Shown one piece after another: positions 1-14,156 of a stretch of 64,000 bases of DNA. The translations under genes and the position numbers were made by a program. This DNA comes from Anoplopoma fimbria (taxonomy: Eukaryota > Chordata > Actinopteri > Perciformes > Anoplopomatidae): contig NC_072449.1 of the NCBI RefSeq assembly GCF_027596085.1, positions 21,760,334-21,824,333 on the forward strand. The letters are read 5' to 3'. Within the stretch, counting starts at the first letter, position 1. The number at the start of each line of letters is the position of its first letter. The notes below the pieces were generated by a model, which was not told where the DNA came from, made no database searches, and worked only from the letters and a program-made list of their open reading frames with translations.

Positions 1-72
1 AACTGCAGAAAACCAAATTGCACCCATGTTAGTTAAATACAGGAAAATCCTTTTATCCCTCATAAGATCTCA

Positions 73-3159
<3,087 letters not shown>

Positions 3160-3172
<13 letters not shown>

Positions 3173-3222
3173 CTCCTGTAAAATTTCATATCATCCTGGC
3201 AGGAGAGTCCAGCAGCAAACCA
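3160..3222 (-). CDS. dyrk1a: dyrk1a first coding exon (5' leader plus start codon)
   Basis: 63 nt: mostly 5' leader, then ATG CAT CCA G before donor GTTAGC at 3159. The acceptor follows a T-rich tract ending TTTGTAG (AG at 3224-3223), so at least one noncoding exon lies further right. The leader reads GAGATGATG: two adjacent in-frame starts at 3172 and 3169. The first has a purine at -3 as well, so MMHPGG is also possible. Confidence 0.85.
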
Positions 3223-4000
3223 CTACAAAGAATAAAAAACAGATCATTATCATTGTGCATCTTTGGTGGGGATTTAACTTCATAGTGGTTCAACTTTTGT
3301 TGAGAAGAAGGGACAGAGGACCCCTGGAGAATAGTGGACACCCCAAAACTTTGAAAGCTGTGCTTGGGGTAGAAGAAAGAACTTTTGGGGAAATAATAAT
3401 AAAATAAAATAATTCAGATATTCTATGAAAAGCAACATGCTTGTGGATCAACTGTCAAAAGCAGTTAATGCCTGGGCAATGGCATTTTCAAAACACAGAA
3501 GAGATGAAGCTCTTAGGGAACGGTTAAAAGATGAATAGTTCACCCAGAGTGGCACAAACTAGATAGTTATTAACAAAACAAATGAAGATTAATATCGTTG
3601 TGGACTTTGTTGTGGTTCTCCGCTCAAAAGGCCCATAGTCAATACACCTTTATGAATATAGTGGATTGTATGAAATAATAAAAGAAAATACTTAAAAGAA
3701 TAGGCAGCCCAACCTAAATGACTGTATGCACGTTATAATAAAGTACTACACGTTGCTGTATCAGGCAAATTGACAAAGAACTGAAAAGGTTTGGGTTGAG
3801 CCCATTTTACCAACAGAATGTCTGACATCAGTCCAACATAGCTGTGGAGTGAATTTGGGTTTTTCCTTTTTAAATCATTTGGCCTGATGGTAAAAACCCA
3901 AGCTGCATTTGACAATAAAGCCATTTTGCGAGCGCACTTGTAGCTCTTCACTCTTCATCTCCTAAACCTTTGATTATTCTTCATTTTCAGTACTGACACA
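3223..4000 (-). other. dyrk1a: dyrk1a intron 1, left part
   Basis: AT-rich sequence between the start-codon exon and the CpG-rich block. I see no coding exon, RNA gene or recognisable repeat. The ORF at 3733-3951 has no family resemblance. Confidence 0.6.
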
Positions 4001-4373
4001 TGAACAGTTCCTCTCCTGGCTCTCCTCACCACGGCACCGACGGGCCTATTTTAGGTGTAAATATAACGACAGCTAGCATGCTATTAGCGGCTGTATCGCA
4101 TCCTAAGTGATAGCTGGAGACCTCTGTAACGAGCCTGTGTGTCACCTCCTCACGCCCAGCTGATAAGATCCAGTCCCAGAGCCGGATCAAACGCAACCCA
4201 TCCGAAACAATTAAAAGCCCAACGACGATGCCCGCTGCCTCTGTACTCACAGATGATGGGGTAGATCTCGTCATGGTTGGGATTTAGAAAGCATATTCAG
4301 CGTTAATGTGCCCTCTTCTCTACATGTCGTCCGTGTATCCCCGTTGTATTAACGGCAGGCTGACCGGTGTCGT

Positions 4374-4387
4374 CGGTAACGTTACCG
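4374..4387. repeat. 14-bp perfect palindrome built on TAACGTTA
   Basis: The sequence CGGTAACGTTACCG equals its own reverse complement. The TAACGTTA core or close variants recur at about 4440, 5070 and 5338 in the same CpG-rich block. Confidence 0.85.
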
Positions 4388-4886
4388 TGGAAAGACTGCG
4401 GGACGGGTCTCTCCCCAACCAGCAGCAGCAGCAGCGGCGGTAACGTTAGCTGGTGACGCTGCGTTCATCCAGCGGGTCTCGGGGCCCAAGCAGCCGGTCC
4501 GTCAACAAGCCAGCGTTAGTTAACCATTAGCCAGGTTAGCAGAGCTAGCTCCCGCAGCCAAGGAGCACCTCTGAAGCCCAAACTACACCCGGGGGTGGAG
4601 GTGGAGGTTTAGACAAGCAGACGGGACTGCTGGCTAACCCCGCAGCGTTTGTTTAAATAACTCACGATGACAGTGTGCCTCTCGTCGGCCGGAGCAGCGG
4701 GACTCTCCGTCCGTGTGGTCCTCTGCTCCCCTGCAGCTCACAACAAGCGACACACATCCACATTACAGCGGGTCGGTTGACCTGCTGACTGCTCCAGACC
4801 AGTCGGCACCGACACACAATGTAAGCTAGCCGCCATACCACAGGCTCACAGGCTCACCTCCACCGTCCATCGTTGTTAACATCCAC

Positions 4887-4921
4887 ACACACATACACAC
4901 ATATATACACACACACACACA
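4887..4921. repeat. short (CA)n-type tract
   Basis: Interrupted CA/TA dinucleotide tract within the dyrk1a promoter region. Confidence 0.8.
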
Positions 4922-5494
4922 GCTGTAGACGTGTTACAACCATGAAAGCTGATGTAAAAAAACAAAACATTTGCTCACCTCTGATGGCACGATCTTCATT
5001 TAAAGTCCAATAACCTGTATGATGAGGAAACTTATCCAGCTTGCTTCTCTCCCCTCCCTGCACGGTTAGCGAGTAACGTTAACGGTGAATCCGGTCCCCG
5101 GTCCGCAGCTCGGCTACCTCTAAAATAATCCTCCACACTGGCTTAAAACGCGTCTCATCTCCCGAGCTTCAGTGCACAACATCAGCGTTTGACTAAGGTT
5201 ACCATCAGCTGGTGACTAGCAGCATGCTAGCGTTGACTAGCACGCATAACTGGCTAGCTAACCTCAGCGGAACGGCTAGCTAGCATTAGCTACCTGCTGG
5301 CTAGCCTCGAGCTAACACTTTTAGCCGCCGCTAAATAAACGTTACGCCAAATCCAGATTTTACCGTGTCTTTAGCACATTTAGCGTCGGCAGCGTCGACG
5401 ATGACGACAATGCTGTTGAATCCAGAGTGTTTCAAACATGAAACAGAAACCGTGTCCTCTGATAATTTTGGTTAAGAATTTTGTGTCAATTTTC

Positions 5495-5506
5495 ACAAAA
5501 TGGCGC
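5495..5506 (+). promoter_or_regulatory. YY1-like site (AAAATGGCG), copy 1
   Basis: ACAAAATGGCGC on the plus strand fits the YY1 core AANATGGCG. The same core recurs 250 bases to the right in the same orientation. YY1 sites of this form usually lie just downstream of a start site and read in the direction of transcription, which here would be plus. Confidence 0.45.
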
Positions 5507-5743
5507 GCGGTCCAAACCTGCGCAGTGAACCGGCCCGGTGGACCAGAGACACGGACAACTGAGTTAGTGCGGCGCCGCCTAATTATTTCAACTATGTTAA
5601 AACGTCGGCCTCTTGATCTTCTTAATCCGGTCCACTAGACGCATTTCGATATCCAAAAACGTCAAATATATATCCACTGGCAGCATTATTCCGGCGGGAA
5701 GGGAGAACATTTGAAAAGACTGAGCTGGGAAAAAAACCCTACT

Positions 5744-5755
5744 GACAAAATGGCG
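5744..5755 (+). promoter_or_regulatory. YY1-like site (AAAATGGCG), copy 2
   Basis: GACAAAATGGCG, with the same core and orientation as the copy at 5495. It lies 12 bases left of the X-box. Confidence 0.45.
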
Positions 5756-5767
5756 ATGCTCTAGCTT

Positions 5768-5781
5768 GTTGCCATGGCAAC
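5768..5781. promoter_or_regulatory. perfect RFX X-box
   Basis: GTTGCCATGGCAAC is a perfect 14-bp palindrome and matches the symmetric RFX-family X-box (GTNRCC-RGYAAC). RFX factors bind such sites in ciliary and other promoters. It lies upstream of the CpG-rich dyrk1a block. Confidence 0.6.
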
Positions 5782-5790
5782 TGTCAATCA
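5781..5790 (-). promoter_or_regulatory. PBX-PREP/MEIS decamer overlapping the X-box
   Basis: On the minus strand the sequence is TGATTGACAG, an exact match to the PBX1-PREP1 heterodimer decamer. It shares its outermost base with the adjacent X-box, so the two form one 23-bp composite element. Confidence 0.5.
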
Positions 5791-5944
5791 AAAAAAATGA
5801 AGTCCCCGGATGTACCAATGACGACTAAAATGTAACTGGCCAAAGTTACAGGACACACACATAAGACTAGTGGTGTCCCTGTCTGTCTTGTTAACCGTGT
5901 TTGGCCTGTTGCTACCACCTAGCAGAAATGTTAATTGACAGAGT

Positions 5945-5999
5945 TTTTTTTTTTTTTTTTTTACAAATTTAAACTACCATTGGCTTTTTTTTTTTTTTA
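5945..5999. repeat. two poly-T runs
   Basis: T runs at about 5945-5962 and 5984-5999 mark the return to AT-rich spacer. Confidence 0.85.
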
Positions 6000-8293
6000 T
6001 TGTAGCCTTACGAGGCGTTTGTCTTCTTTTCTTTTTTTTTAGCGTTGTTGATTTGAAAAGTAATGAACTAACTGTAACTTATTTACAGTCAAAGCCATAA
6101 CCCCATTACTAGTTAAACTAATAATGTTTTCACATTTATTGTTATATATCTTTTTTTTTTTTAAGTTAACCAGCTGTATTTCCTGCTCTTTCCATTATTT
6201 TTTATATAAATTCCCTTGCTTTAGCCGACACTGTCACCCTGCTGAGCTGCAGTGGAGCAATAGTAACAAAACAGGGAATGTTGTACTCAAAAAACACAAA
6301 GACTTAAGAAGATATCGCATATGTTTGTGTACATCTGAAGCCTTTGTTAAGCCTCGGATAAACTTTGGAATTCATTCTTGCACAGACAGAGGTATACTCA
6401 CTTAGGAGATGATCACATATTGGCCAGAATGGACAAGCAGAATGATTACAGCAATACAAACCTGTTTCAAAATACTCATGGGCACCTGACTATAGTTTTC
6501 AGAAGGACATTAAAGTTGTGAAGCCATCCTTGACATTTCTCAATTCTAAATATGTGCTAAAAGTTTATAAACTTTTGATCAATGTTTAGTTCGTTTGGCA
6601 CCTGTATTAAATTAAATGTATTTCCTCGGAAAAGAAAAATAGAAAATATAATTTTGCCTAGAAAAAGTAATAAACTAAACTAGAGCTAAACCCCCAGAAC
6701 AACCGTTGAAGGATAAACATTTAACCAGTTGGCTATACCTACAACTAACAGTCAGTGCAGCAAAATAAATAATGACGCTTTATTCATAATAAGGGAAAAT
6801 GAAATTTAGTAGGGCAGCTTTTTTGCTGCAGGCCTGCATTTCTGTCAAATTGATAGCTATTTATCACAAACATTCTAAACTTTGTTGCTTTCCCAAAACA
6901 CTTGTTATTCCATCTGAGACTGTCATGACAGTTAACTACTGCATACAGCAATTATTTTCATTTGTCCTCCAGGCACAAGAGATATCTATGATCTGAGTGA
7001 AGTTGTCAACTTATGACATCTGCTGGCTGTGTGCAAACCCTAAAGGGTTGTTGTGTAGCTACCATTCAAACCAAAGGGGCCAACATGATGACTATCTGTC
7101 CCCACAGCAGTTACATAGGACTGTCTGCCAAATTTGGACACTGACACACAGAGAAATCAGTGAACATAGCTGCTTTCAACGCTTTAGCAACATTTTAAGA
7201 CTGTATTTATTCAAGAAGTGGAATTGTCATATCTTTTTTGTTTTACTCCTTTGTGCTATTGTTTGAGAGAGCGTTCCACACTGGTTTATTTGTAATCAAA
7301 GGATGAATGTTGCTTTACTGATTTCGTTATAGGTTTCTAAGAGGTGATTTATTATTAAAAAAAAAATACAACATAAAAAAGCTGCCTTAACAAGAGTTTT
7401 CATCCTGCATGTTGGAACAATTAAAAGACTTCTGCAAGAGAACTTGAGGGGCCGTCCTGGTTCATACACTGCAAGCATGTCAGACAAGTAGGCCAATGCA
7501 AAACCATGAAGTGCAATAAAGATAAGAAATAATTATTGAATCAAAACGAAAACTGACAGCAACTATGTGAGGACTTTAAAATAGGTGTTATGTGTTCTCT
7601 GCTTCTAGTCCTATCAGCACTCAGGCAGCAGAGGTCAGAATCAATTCTAACTGATTTTTTTGTTTAGACCAGATAGGAGGGCATTGGCCTGCTGGATATT
7701 AAAGCTTGATTTTGACCACACTTTAGCTATATTTTTGAGATGATTGGCTTCAGGTAAGAGAATTGGATTTTGTGGCCAGTATCTCCCTCTTACACTCAGA
7801 GCTGCACCATTTTCCTTACCTGCCAGAATCCAAATGATTAGCTATAGCTTGGTAGCCTCAGTTAAAAGCAGTTAAAAACATAAGACTTGTTTTTGTTGGG
7901 AACCAGTGTTAACTACTGCTTTGACTAATGGCTATCCAGTCCAGAAGTTCCCCAACATAAATGTGGAGGACATTTACCCGTGGCATAATTTAGACTGCGA
8001 TGAAACTCTCAAGATATACTATATATGTACCTCTACAGATAAATAATCTTTCATCCTAATCAATATCACATGGGATTTATGGAATCTATGCATTGTTTGT
8101 GGACATAGTTGTTTTTTTATTAAATATTTACTTTAGAAAAACATGTGCTTGACTAGTTAACATTAAACCATTAGCTTTGGTAAAAACCTATGCCTGAATA
8201 TTTATCAAACTTTTAATTAAATATATTTGGGGAGAGGGCAGATTGTCATACCTGCATGGGAGAAATATCCTGCTACTTATGTAAAAAGTAAGC

Positions 8294-8350
8294 CTGCAAA
8301 TTTCCCCGCTGCGGGACTAATAAAGGATTATCTTATCTTATCTTATCTTA
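8294..8350 (+). mobile_element. 3' tail of a non-LTR retrotransposon-like element with (TCTTA)n end
   Basis: An inverted CCCCGCTGCGGGA-type stem is followed by CTAATAAAGGAT and about four TCTTA units. This arrangement is common in teleost genomes as the 3' end of LINE-like elements. No coding part remains upstream, so it is a 5'-truncated copy. The family name is not assigned. Confidence 0.55.
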
Positions 8351-10209
8351 AAAGAAAGCACAAATATAACACTTTCCTATTGTTTTTTACGCGTCCCTCC
8401 TTCTGTTTCCCACCGTTGGACCAGACAACAAGCACACATCCCATTAAGCCTATTTATGACCTTTGGCAGGTTTATTAAAAGTGTCCTAAATCACGGTGGA
8501 AAAGTTAGATTTTTAGGTGTGTATTTTAAATACAGTAAATATTGTTTTAATTGTCTTTTCCATGACTATATTACAACATAGAGCAGGTTCCAATGGTGTT
8601 GTTACACAGGTTGAGATGCCACTAATAATGTTATGTTGTTTACCTGTGCCATTTTCCCACATTAGTCAAGAGCAGTCATCAAGTAAATCCTACCTGTTTA
8701 TTGGCCAAGACATTAGCTGAAAGGGAACGTTCACCCCCAAAACTGTCTATTAATTCTTCAACTTTTTTAGCCAGGAATTTTTTAACAGAATAACTATACT
8801 GTTAAACATCAGCAAGACAATACCTAATAATAAAGCTAATCAAATTGCAAGTGAAGCACAAGCTTTGTAAGACATATATCTACTATTTCATGCATGGATA
8901 GATTTTCACCACAATTTTGCCACTTCTATGTCATTTTCTTGCTCAACATTATAGTCAAAGGGTTTATCCAATGCAGAGTGTCTTTGGGTGAGTGCTATCA
9001 GTGAGTGATTGACCAGAAATCCTTACTTCTAGCCCACAACAGACTTCTAAAATCACTTGCAACCAAACCCCACGAACCCCAGCAGTCACTGCAGAGACCC
9101 TAATGCACATAAAGCAACAGAAAAAAATGCTTTGCAGGATGAATACATGACCACTTCCAAACCATGCCTAATGTTCAAAGCCTACAGGAAAAAAAGTATA
9201 CAGTTTACCCCTGTCTCTGACACAGAAGGCTTATGACATTCCATACATCTAAGTACAAAAGGGCCATTAGGATGTAAGAGCATCAACAATTGATGAAAAT
9301 GCTTTTTTAATTAAAATAAGTTAAACATTTCACAAAAAAAAGTTTGCTTCAGAAACGTTTTGTTATATACATAGCACAGGGTTTAAAGTCTAGAACATGA
9401 TTATTGTGTTGTTTTTATATGTTTGTACAAGTGATACATGGAGAAAAGGGGTATAGGCTTTCCAGTTTGTGACAGCATTGCAAATGTGGGCTTAGTGAAG
9501 TTATTGTCCGTTGCTTATGTCAGTTTGTGTTGCACTTGTTGGCCTGCAGGTGCTTGTTGGGTTTCACTGAATTAGTCAAAATGTGTCTCCTCTGACAGAC
9601 AATATTACTCAATCAAAGTCTACGGTAAACTTAAGACTGCTCATAAAAATGTTTGAGAAAAATGATTGTTGTTGAAAAAATACTGTAACCACTGATTTGC
9701 TACATATTTTCAGACCATTGCATTACGTGTTCCTCCAGCTACATCTGAAGTCTTTTGGGCACAAATTCTCTTTGTCATTTTTTGTTTTGTTTGACTGTCA
9801 GAGGACTGAAGGCCACAGAGGTCACAAGTGTAGTTTTATGTTGTGAAAGTATCACAATATAATTATCTATGAAATACTGTTGTCAATGTGAAGGAATTAT
9901 CTGAAAATATAGACGCACATTTGCACATACAACCAGCATGTCGAGATTCTCCTGTGGGGGTCTTTGATAATCAAGAATCACATGTGACCCAAATAGTAAA
10001 TAAATATATTGGATCTTTTTTATGTTTTCTGTGTTTCTGTAAATGTGTTCATGTTCCACTTGGTTCTCATCTACCTGTGAACCAACATACTGTAGGATTT
10101 TGTCATACATGTACAATTTCCCCGATTCAATTTCTACACCAGTGACTTTACATGCCAGCCAAATGGTTGAAGTGAGTGGTTAGATTGCAAAAACTCTGTT
10201 AACAATATC

Positions 10210-10210
<1 letters not shown>

Positions 10211-10299
<89 letters not shown>

Positions 10300-10304
10300 A
10301 TATA
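10211..10304. repeat. (TA)n microsatellite
   Basis: About 80 bases of uninterrupted TA followed by a short TG/TA end. It lies in the spacer between the two genes. Confidence 0.95.
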
Positions 10305-11449
10305 AACGTTTTAAATCTTGAATGAAATCGTCTTGCGACACAGAACAATCCTGTAAAGTAAAAAAAATTCTAAAAGCTTAAAGTTTTTTTCAATTTCCGT
10401 GGGATTCGATCTTTAATCCTCATATTGTCAAATACAAAATAAAGTTTTCTACCAGTGGCCAACAAATTGTCTCATTCTTCCTTCTGCATGGGCTGAACAA
10501 TTGACAATAATAATTTAAATATCATGTGCAACATTTTTCAACATCATGCAACATTCCCTTTCAATGTCATGTGCAATATTCCTATTTAAATATAATGTGC
10601 TATATTAGTTTAAATTACTTTTTCAATATCATAGGCAATATTATTTTTATATTTTGGTTTACTTATTTTACTTTTATTGTTATTGTAATGTCTATTAGGC
10701 ACTGGAGTTGGTATTACTTAGCAAACACGTTATATATTTTTCATTGTTGCAATTTAATTTTCTGTTTTTGTTGACATATTTATCCTATTTTATCTTAACT
10801 CATGCTCTCAGACTTTAGCTGTATAAACATAGTTTTTATTCACAGAAAAAACCCTTCTAACAGATATGTTTCCTTGACTCCAACACTGATTGTTACAGTT
10901 ATTTATTTGAACACAGGATGGCAGTAGAAGCTTATTTTGTTCCGTATTATGCAGACCATCTGGTGATGACGTCCATGCTTAAATTTCTTAGTATACATTT
11001 ATTTGGAGATTGTGTATCAGCTGCTAACTGGCTGAGTAGAAGCTGGTTAAAGGTGATGACTAAACACATGCAGGGCTATCACTGCCATAGTCAAGGGACT
11101 GAACCTACTGGTGACATTGAACAGTAAATTACCTTTCATTTCATGTGATCATCAAACAAATATCGTATTTCTGGATTGTGTGAAAAAGTACATTTATATC
11201 TCCAGTTGAAGTAGTTTTAATCAAAGCAGGGTGTCCTACATGTCTCCAATCCAGAATCAGTCAGAATTAACGTTCCTGCCTTTTCTCTTCATGAGTGTAC
11301 TCACAAGCCTTTTCTGCTTCAGTCATTGGATTTAATGGTTTCCAATGATGTTGTCCACTTTCACATAATTTAATTAATTTAGCCCCTGCTGAGACACCAC
11401 TGCTGAGTCAAAATAGATTCCAAAGATATTGTTTTGCCATTCTAAGTTA

Positions 11450-11700
11450 ATGGCAGTGCTGGAAGAAGTATTTAGATTCTTTATTTACGTAGTAATATCA
11501 TATAGTAAAAACACTGCTTTCAACATGTTTACTCAAGTAAAAGTATAAGAATTAGCTAAATATAAATTAAGTAAAAGTTAAAAAGCATGATAAAAAGCAC
11601 AATATTTCTGTCAGAATTGCAGTGGAGTAGAGGGATATAGTAAAGTACAAGTACCTTAAAGTGTGCTTAAACACAATACCTTAGTAAATGCACTTACCTC
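11450..11700. mobile_element. degraded interspersed repeat (AAGTAAAAGTA family)
   Basis: Repeated CAAGTAAAAGTATAA / AGTAAAAGT words, GTGGAGTAGAGGGATATAGTAAAGTACAAGTACC broken by changes, and an AGTAAATGCACTTAC-like end. The same kind of words occur near 47.4 and 48.1 kb. From memory this resembles an abundant nonautonomous DNA element of teleosts with long inverted ends; the family name is uncertain. Confidence 0.45.
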
Positions 11701-12299
11701 AAATAGTTGATGGTGAAATGGTTGGAATGGTTTTGAATCTGATTAGACGCCATTCACATTTCATAAATATCCATACCCTGATATTGTAGATAAAAAAAAA
11801 AGATGTCCAAGTTATAATCCAAATTCTTAGTTTTGATAATTAATTTTGGATCAAATAGAAAATCCTGATGAGTTTTTTTGCCGAGATCATTTTCAGAAAA
11901 TTATTTTAATGTTATAACAATAACACGAATTTAATAGATTTACAATAGTTTCAACCACAAATAAATTTAAACATAGCAGGCCACATTATAAAACCTTTGA
12001 CTTCGTCTATTTGTTCCTCTGATGCGGTTTCATCACATTCCAAGATTGATGTTAATACATTTCCTCCTGCAGAATACATTACTTATATATATATAATACT
12101 GAAATAACATTTGTTTCCACTATTTGCAAGTCTTATTTTGCTCTGTTAGTGTATTTTCTGCAATATTCAGTCTTGTAAAACTACTATATGGAACAGTTAT
12201 TGGCACCAAGTTTTTTCTTCCCAGAAGTGAAGAACATTTTGTAACCGTGTTGTTTTTATTTCGAAAGATGAAAAATGTGAAAACTGTAACATAATTCAT

Positions 12300-14053
12300 T
12301 TTCAGGACATAACTTTTTCAAATGTACACTTTATTTTAAACAAAAGTACAAAAACAAACATCAGGTATTTACAATACTTGCATGGCAATGTTCACTTTCT
12401 TTGGTCAATCTTCCAATTTGATGTTTTTACACACAGTAGGCAAACAAACAGCAGCTGGAGATTATCACATGCTGAATCTAGCATTCAACCAGACGCTGAG
12501 CAACCTACTGATGACTCGCAACTTAATTACACTTTTGTAAGCTATGCAAGCAATTTACCAACTGTTTCAATCCAAGTTATGAATTATATGACAATAATTG
12601 AATTTGCGTACCTGGACATTTTTTACATTATAAATAGCAAAAAGAAAATTAAATTCACATACTTCACAATTACATCCTGGTCTTGATACATTTTCAAATT
12701 TAGTAAATGCTCTTGAAAGGACCAAATTTGTGACATGTACAGCTGCGAGTATTCCATCGTATTCTACACCAATCTGACATGAAAACATGAACCCTAGTGC
12801 ACATCACAAACTGAAGAAATTACAGGTAGATTTTCAAAAGAAGGCAAATTTTTAATGACGGCCACTTTGAGATAAAAACCTTGTCCTCTCTGTGTGCTCC
12901 ATCAAAAAATTATGCCATAGCTACACAATAAACAATCATACCTCAACACTGATGAAGAACAAATTGAGAGTTCACTTACAGTCTTGAAACTTTATTTAAT
13001 TACTACAGGCTCAATGAGTTCTTGCGTGAAAAAAACACAAAAAACACTGGCTTAATGTAAAACAATCTGTACAGCCAAATTAAAGCCAATGATATGAGTT
13101 GAGTTAAGCTAAGATTTATCTCAATAATCTACCTGCCTGTGTTACACAGTGGTTATGTCGAATGTACAGTTCATTTGAAAAAAAGAAACTGAGTTTCTCT
13201 TGTTTTCTTTCCTGGTTACTTTACAAAGAGTTGCACACAATCATAGAACAAAAAAAAAAATCATGTAATGCCAAAGAACTCTGTGCCACATCGCCTACTT
13301 CCTGCAATGTAAATCATATCACCATCTATAACTAATGACGAGTATCACCCCCATAACCCATAGCCCTTTCAGGAAATTCATCTCTATTTCAACAATTATT
13401 TTACGCCTGAATGAACAAACTGAAACAAATGCACCAAGAAAAAAATTAAGTACACTGATGTTGAAGGCAGAGGTTGTTTGGCTGTGATGAAGTGAAGCAC
13501 AGAAGCAATGGCGGTGATGTCCCTATGTCTCCCAGGGCCAAAGAGTCAGACTAATGTAGGCCTACACATCCTTACAGCAAAGGCAACTGGTCTAGTAGTT
13601 ATTCTACTTGCATCAACTAACAAAACCAAAAAGATCAGCATTTTCTCAGTTTACCAAATTCCATTCTAACAAACATGAGTCCTAATAGTAGACAAGCTTA
13701 CACGTGTATCAGTAGTGCAGACAAGTTATGTATATCACATACAGTATCCATTCATTTTTATTTTTTTTTAGGAATGGAGGGGTGAGGGTTTGACGGGTGA
13801 GGGAGTTGTTTGGATATGCTTTTTAGTCAAATTTTCCCTGAAACCAAATCCAAAGCGTCTTCATCCCAATGTACACTTGTTTCCCCCCCCAAAGACAAAG
13901 GTGAAGAGAGATGTGCAAAAGTTCCACGTTCCCACTGGAAAGAGATAAAAATCGATGTTTAAAAAGAGAATGACTTTGTTCATCTTTATTTCTAAGGCAT
14001 ACGATGGAAATGTTTTCTACCTTTCACATTTCCAAAGGATGGTTGCCGTTTCT
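12300..14053 (-). other. alcam: alcam 3' untranslated region (inferred)
   Basis: Sequence downstream of the alcam stop codon with no further coding signal. Minus-strand AATAAA signals lie at 12991-12996, 12330-12335 and 12255-12260. The middle one would give a 3' UTR of about 1.7 kb. It also contains A/T-rich and TTTTTATT-type runs. The true end needs transcript evidence. The ORFs at 12378-12788 lie in this region or just past it and are not supported. Confidence 0.55.
12330..12335 (-). terminator. alcam: candidate alcam polyadenylation signal
   Basis: AATAAA on the minus strand. It is the best placed of three candidates (others at 12991-12996 and 12255-12260) for a long 3' UTR. It is a short motif, so specificity is low. 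Confidence 0.4.
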
Positions 14054-14156
14054 TTACACCTCAGCTTTTTGGCTGTTCTCCTCCACTTTCTCCTCCAGTT
14101 TTTTCTCCTCCTCAGAGGACCCGTTCTCCTTTTCACCAGTCTTCCAGCTTCCTTGC
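14054..14156 (-). CDS. alcam: alcam coding exon 15 (cytoplasmic tail and stop)
   Basis: 103 nt with TAA at 14056-14054. It completes Lys536 and encodes residues 537-569 ([20 protein letters not shown] ... QKAEV). Acceptor AAACAG at 14162-14157. The KKLEE and KAE motifs match the human tail. The human segment between KSK and the acidic part (TASKHVNKDLGN) is replaced by QGSWKTGEK. Confidence 0.94.

Larger units (their letters stand above)
4000..5600 (-). promoter_or_regulatory. dyrk1a: CpG-rich dyrk1a promoter / noncoding first-exon region
   Basis: CpG dinucleotides become dense here in contrast to the AT-rich flanks, as expected for a housekeeping-type promoter. Four minus-strand consensus donors could end noncoding first exons: last exon bases 4251 (GTGAGTAC), 4666 (GTGAGTTA), 4858 (GTGAGCC) and 4979 (GTGAGCAA). 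Which are used cannot be told from sequence. The block has many GCTAGC, TTAGC and TAACGTTA words, including a 14-bp palindrome at 4374-4387. No TATA box stands out. Confidence 0.65.
5900..12250. other. intergenic spacer between dyrk1a and the 3' end of alcam
   Basis: About 6.4 kb of AT-rich sequence. I see no exon with family resemblance on either strand. Contents are a LINE-like tail (8294-8350), a long (TA)n tract (10211-10304) and a degraded repeat (11450-11700). The short ORFs here are unsupported. Confidence 0.7.

Noticed and set aside
5438..5638. Plus-strand ORF divergent from dyrk1a
   Set aside because: No similarity to a known protein; it lies in promoter-like CpG-rich sequence.
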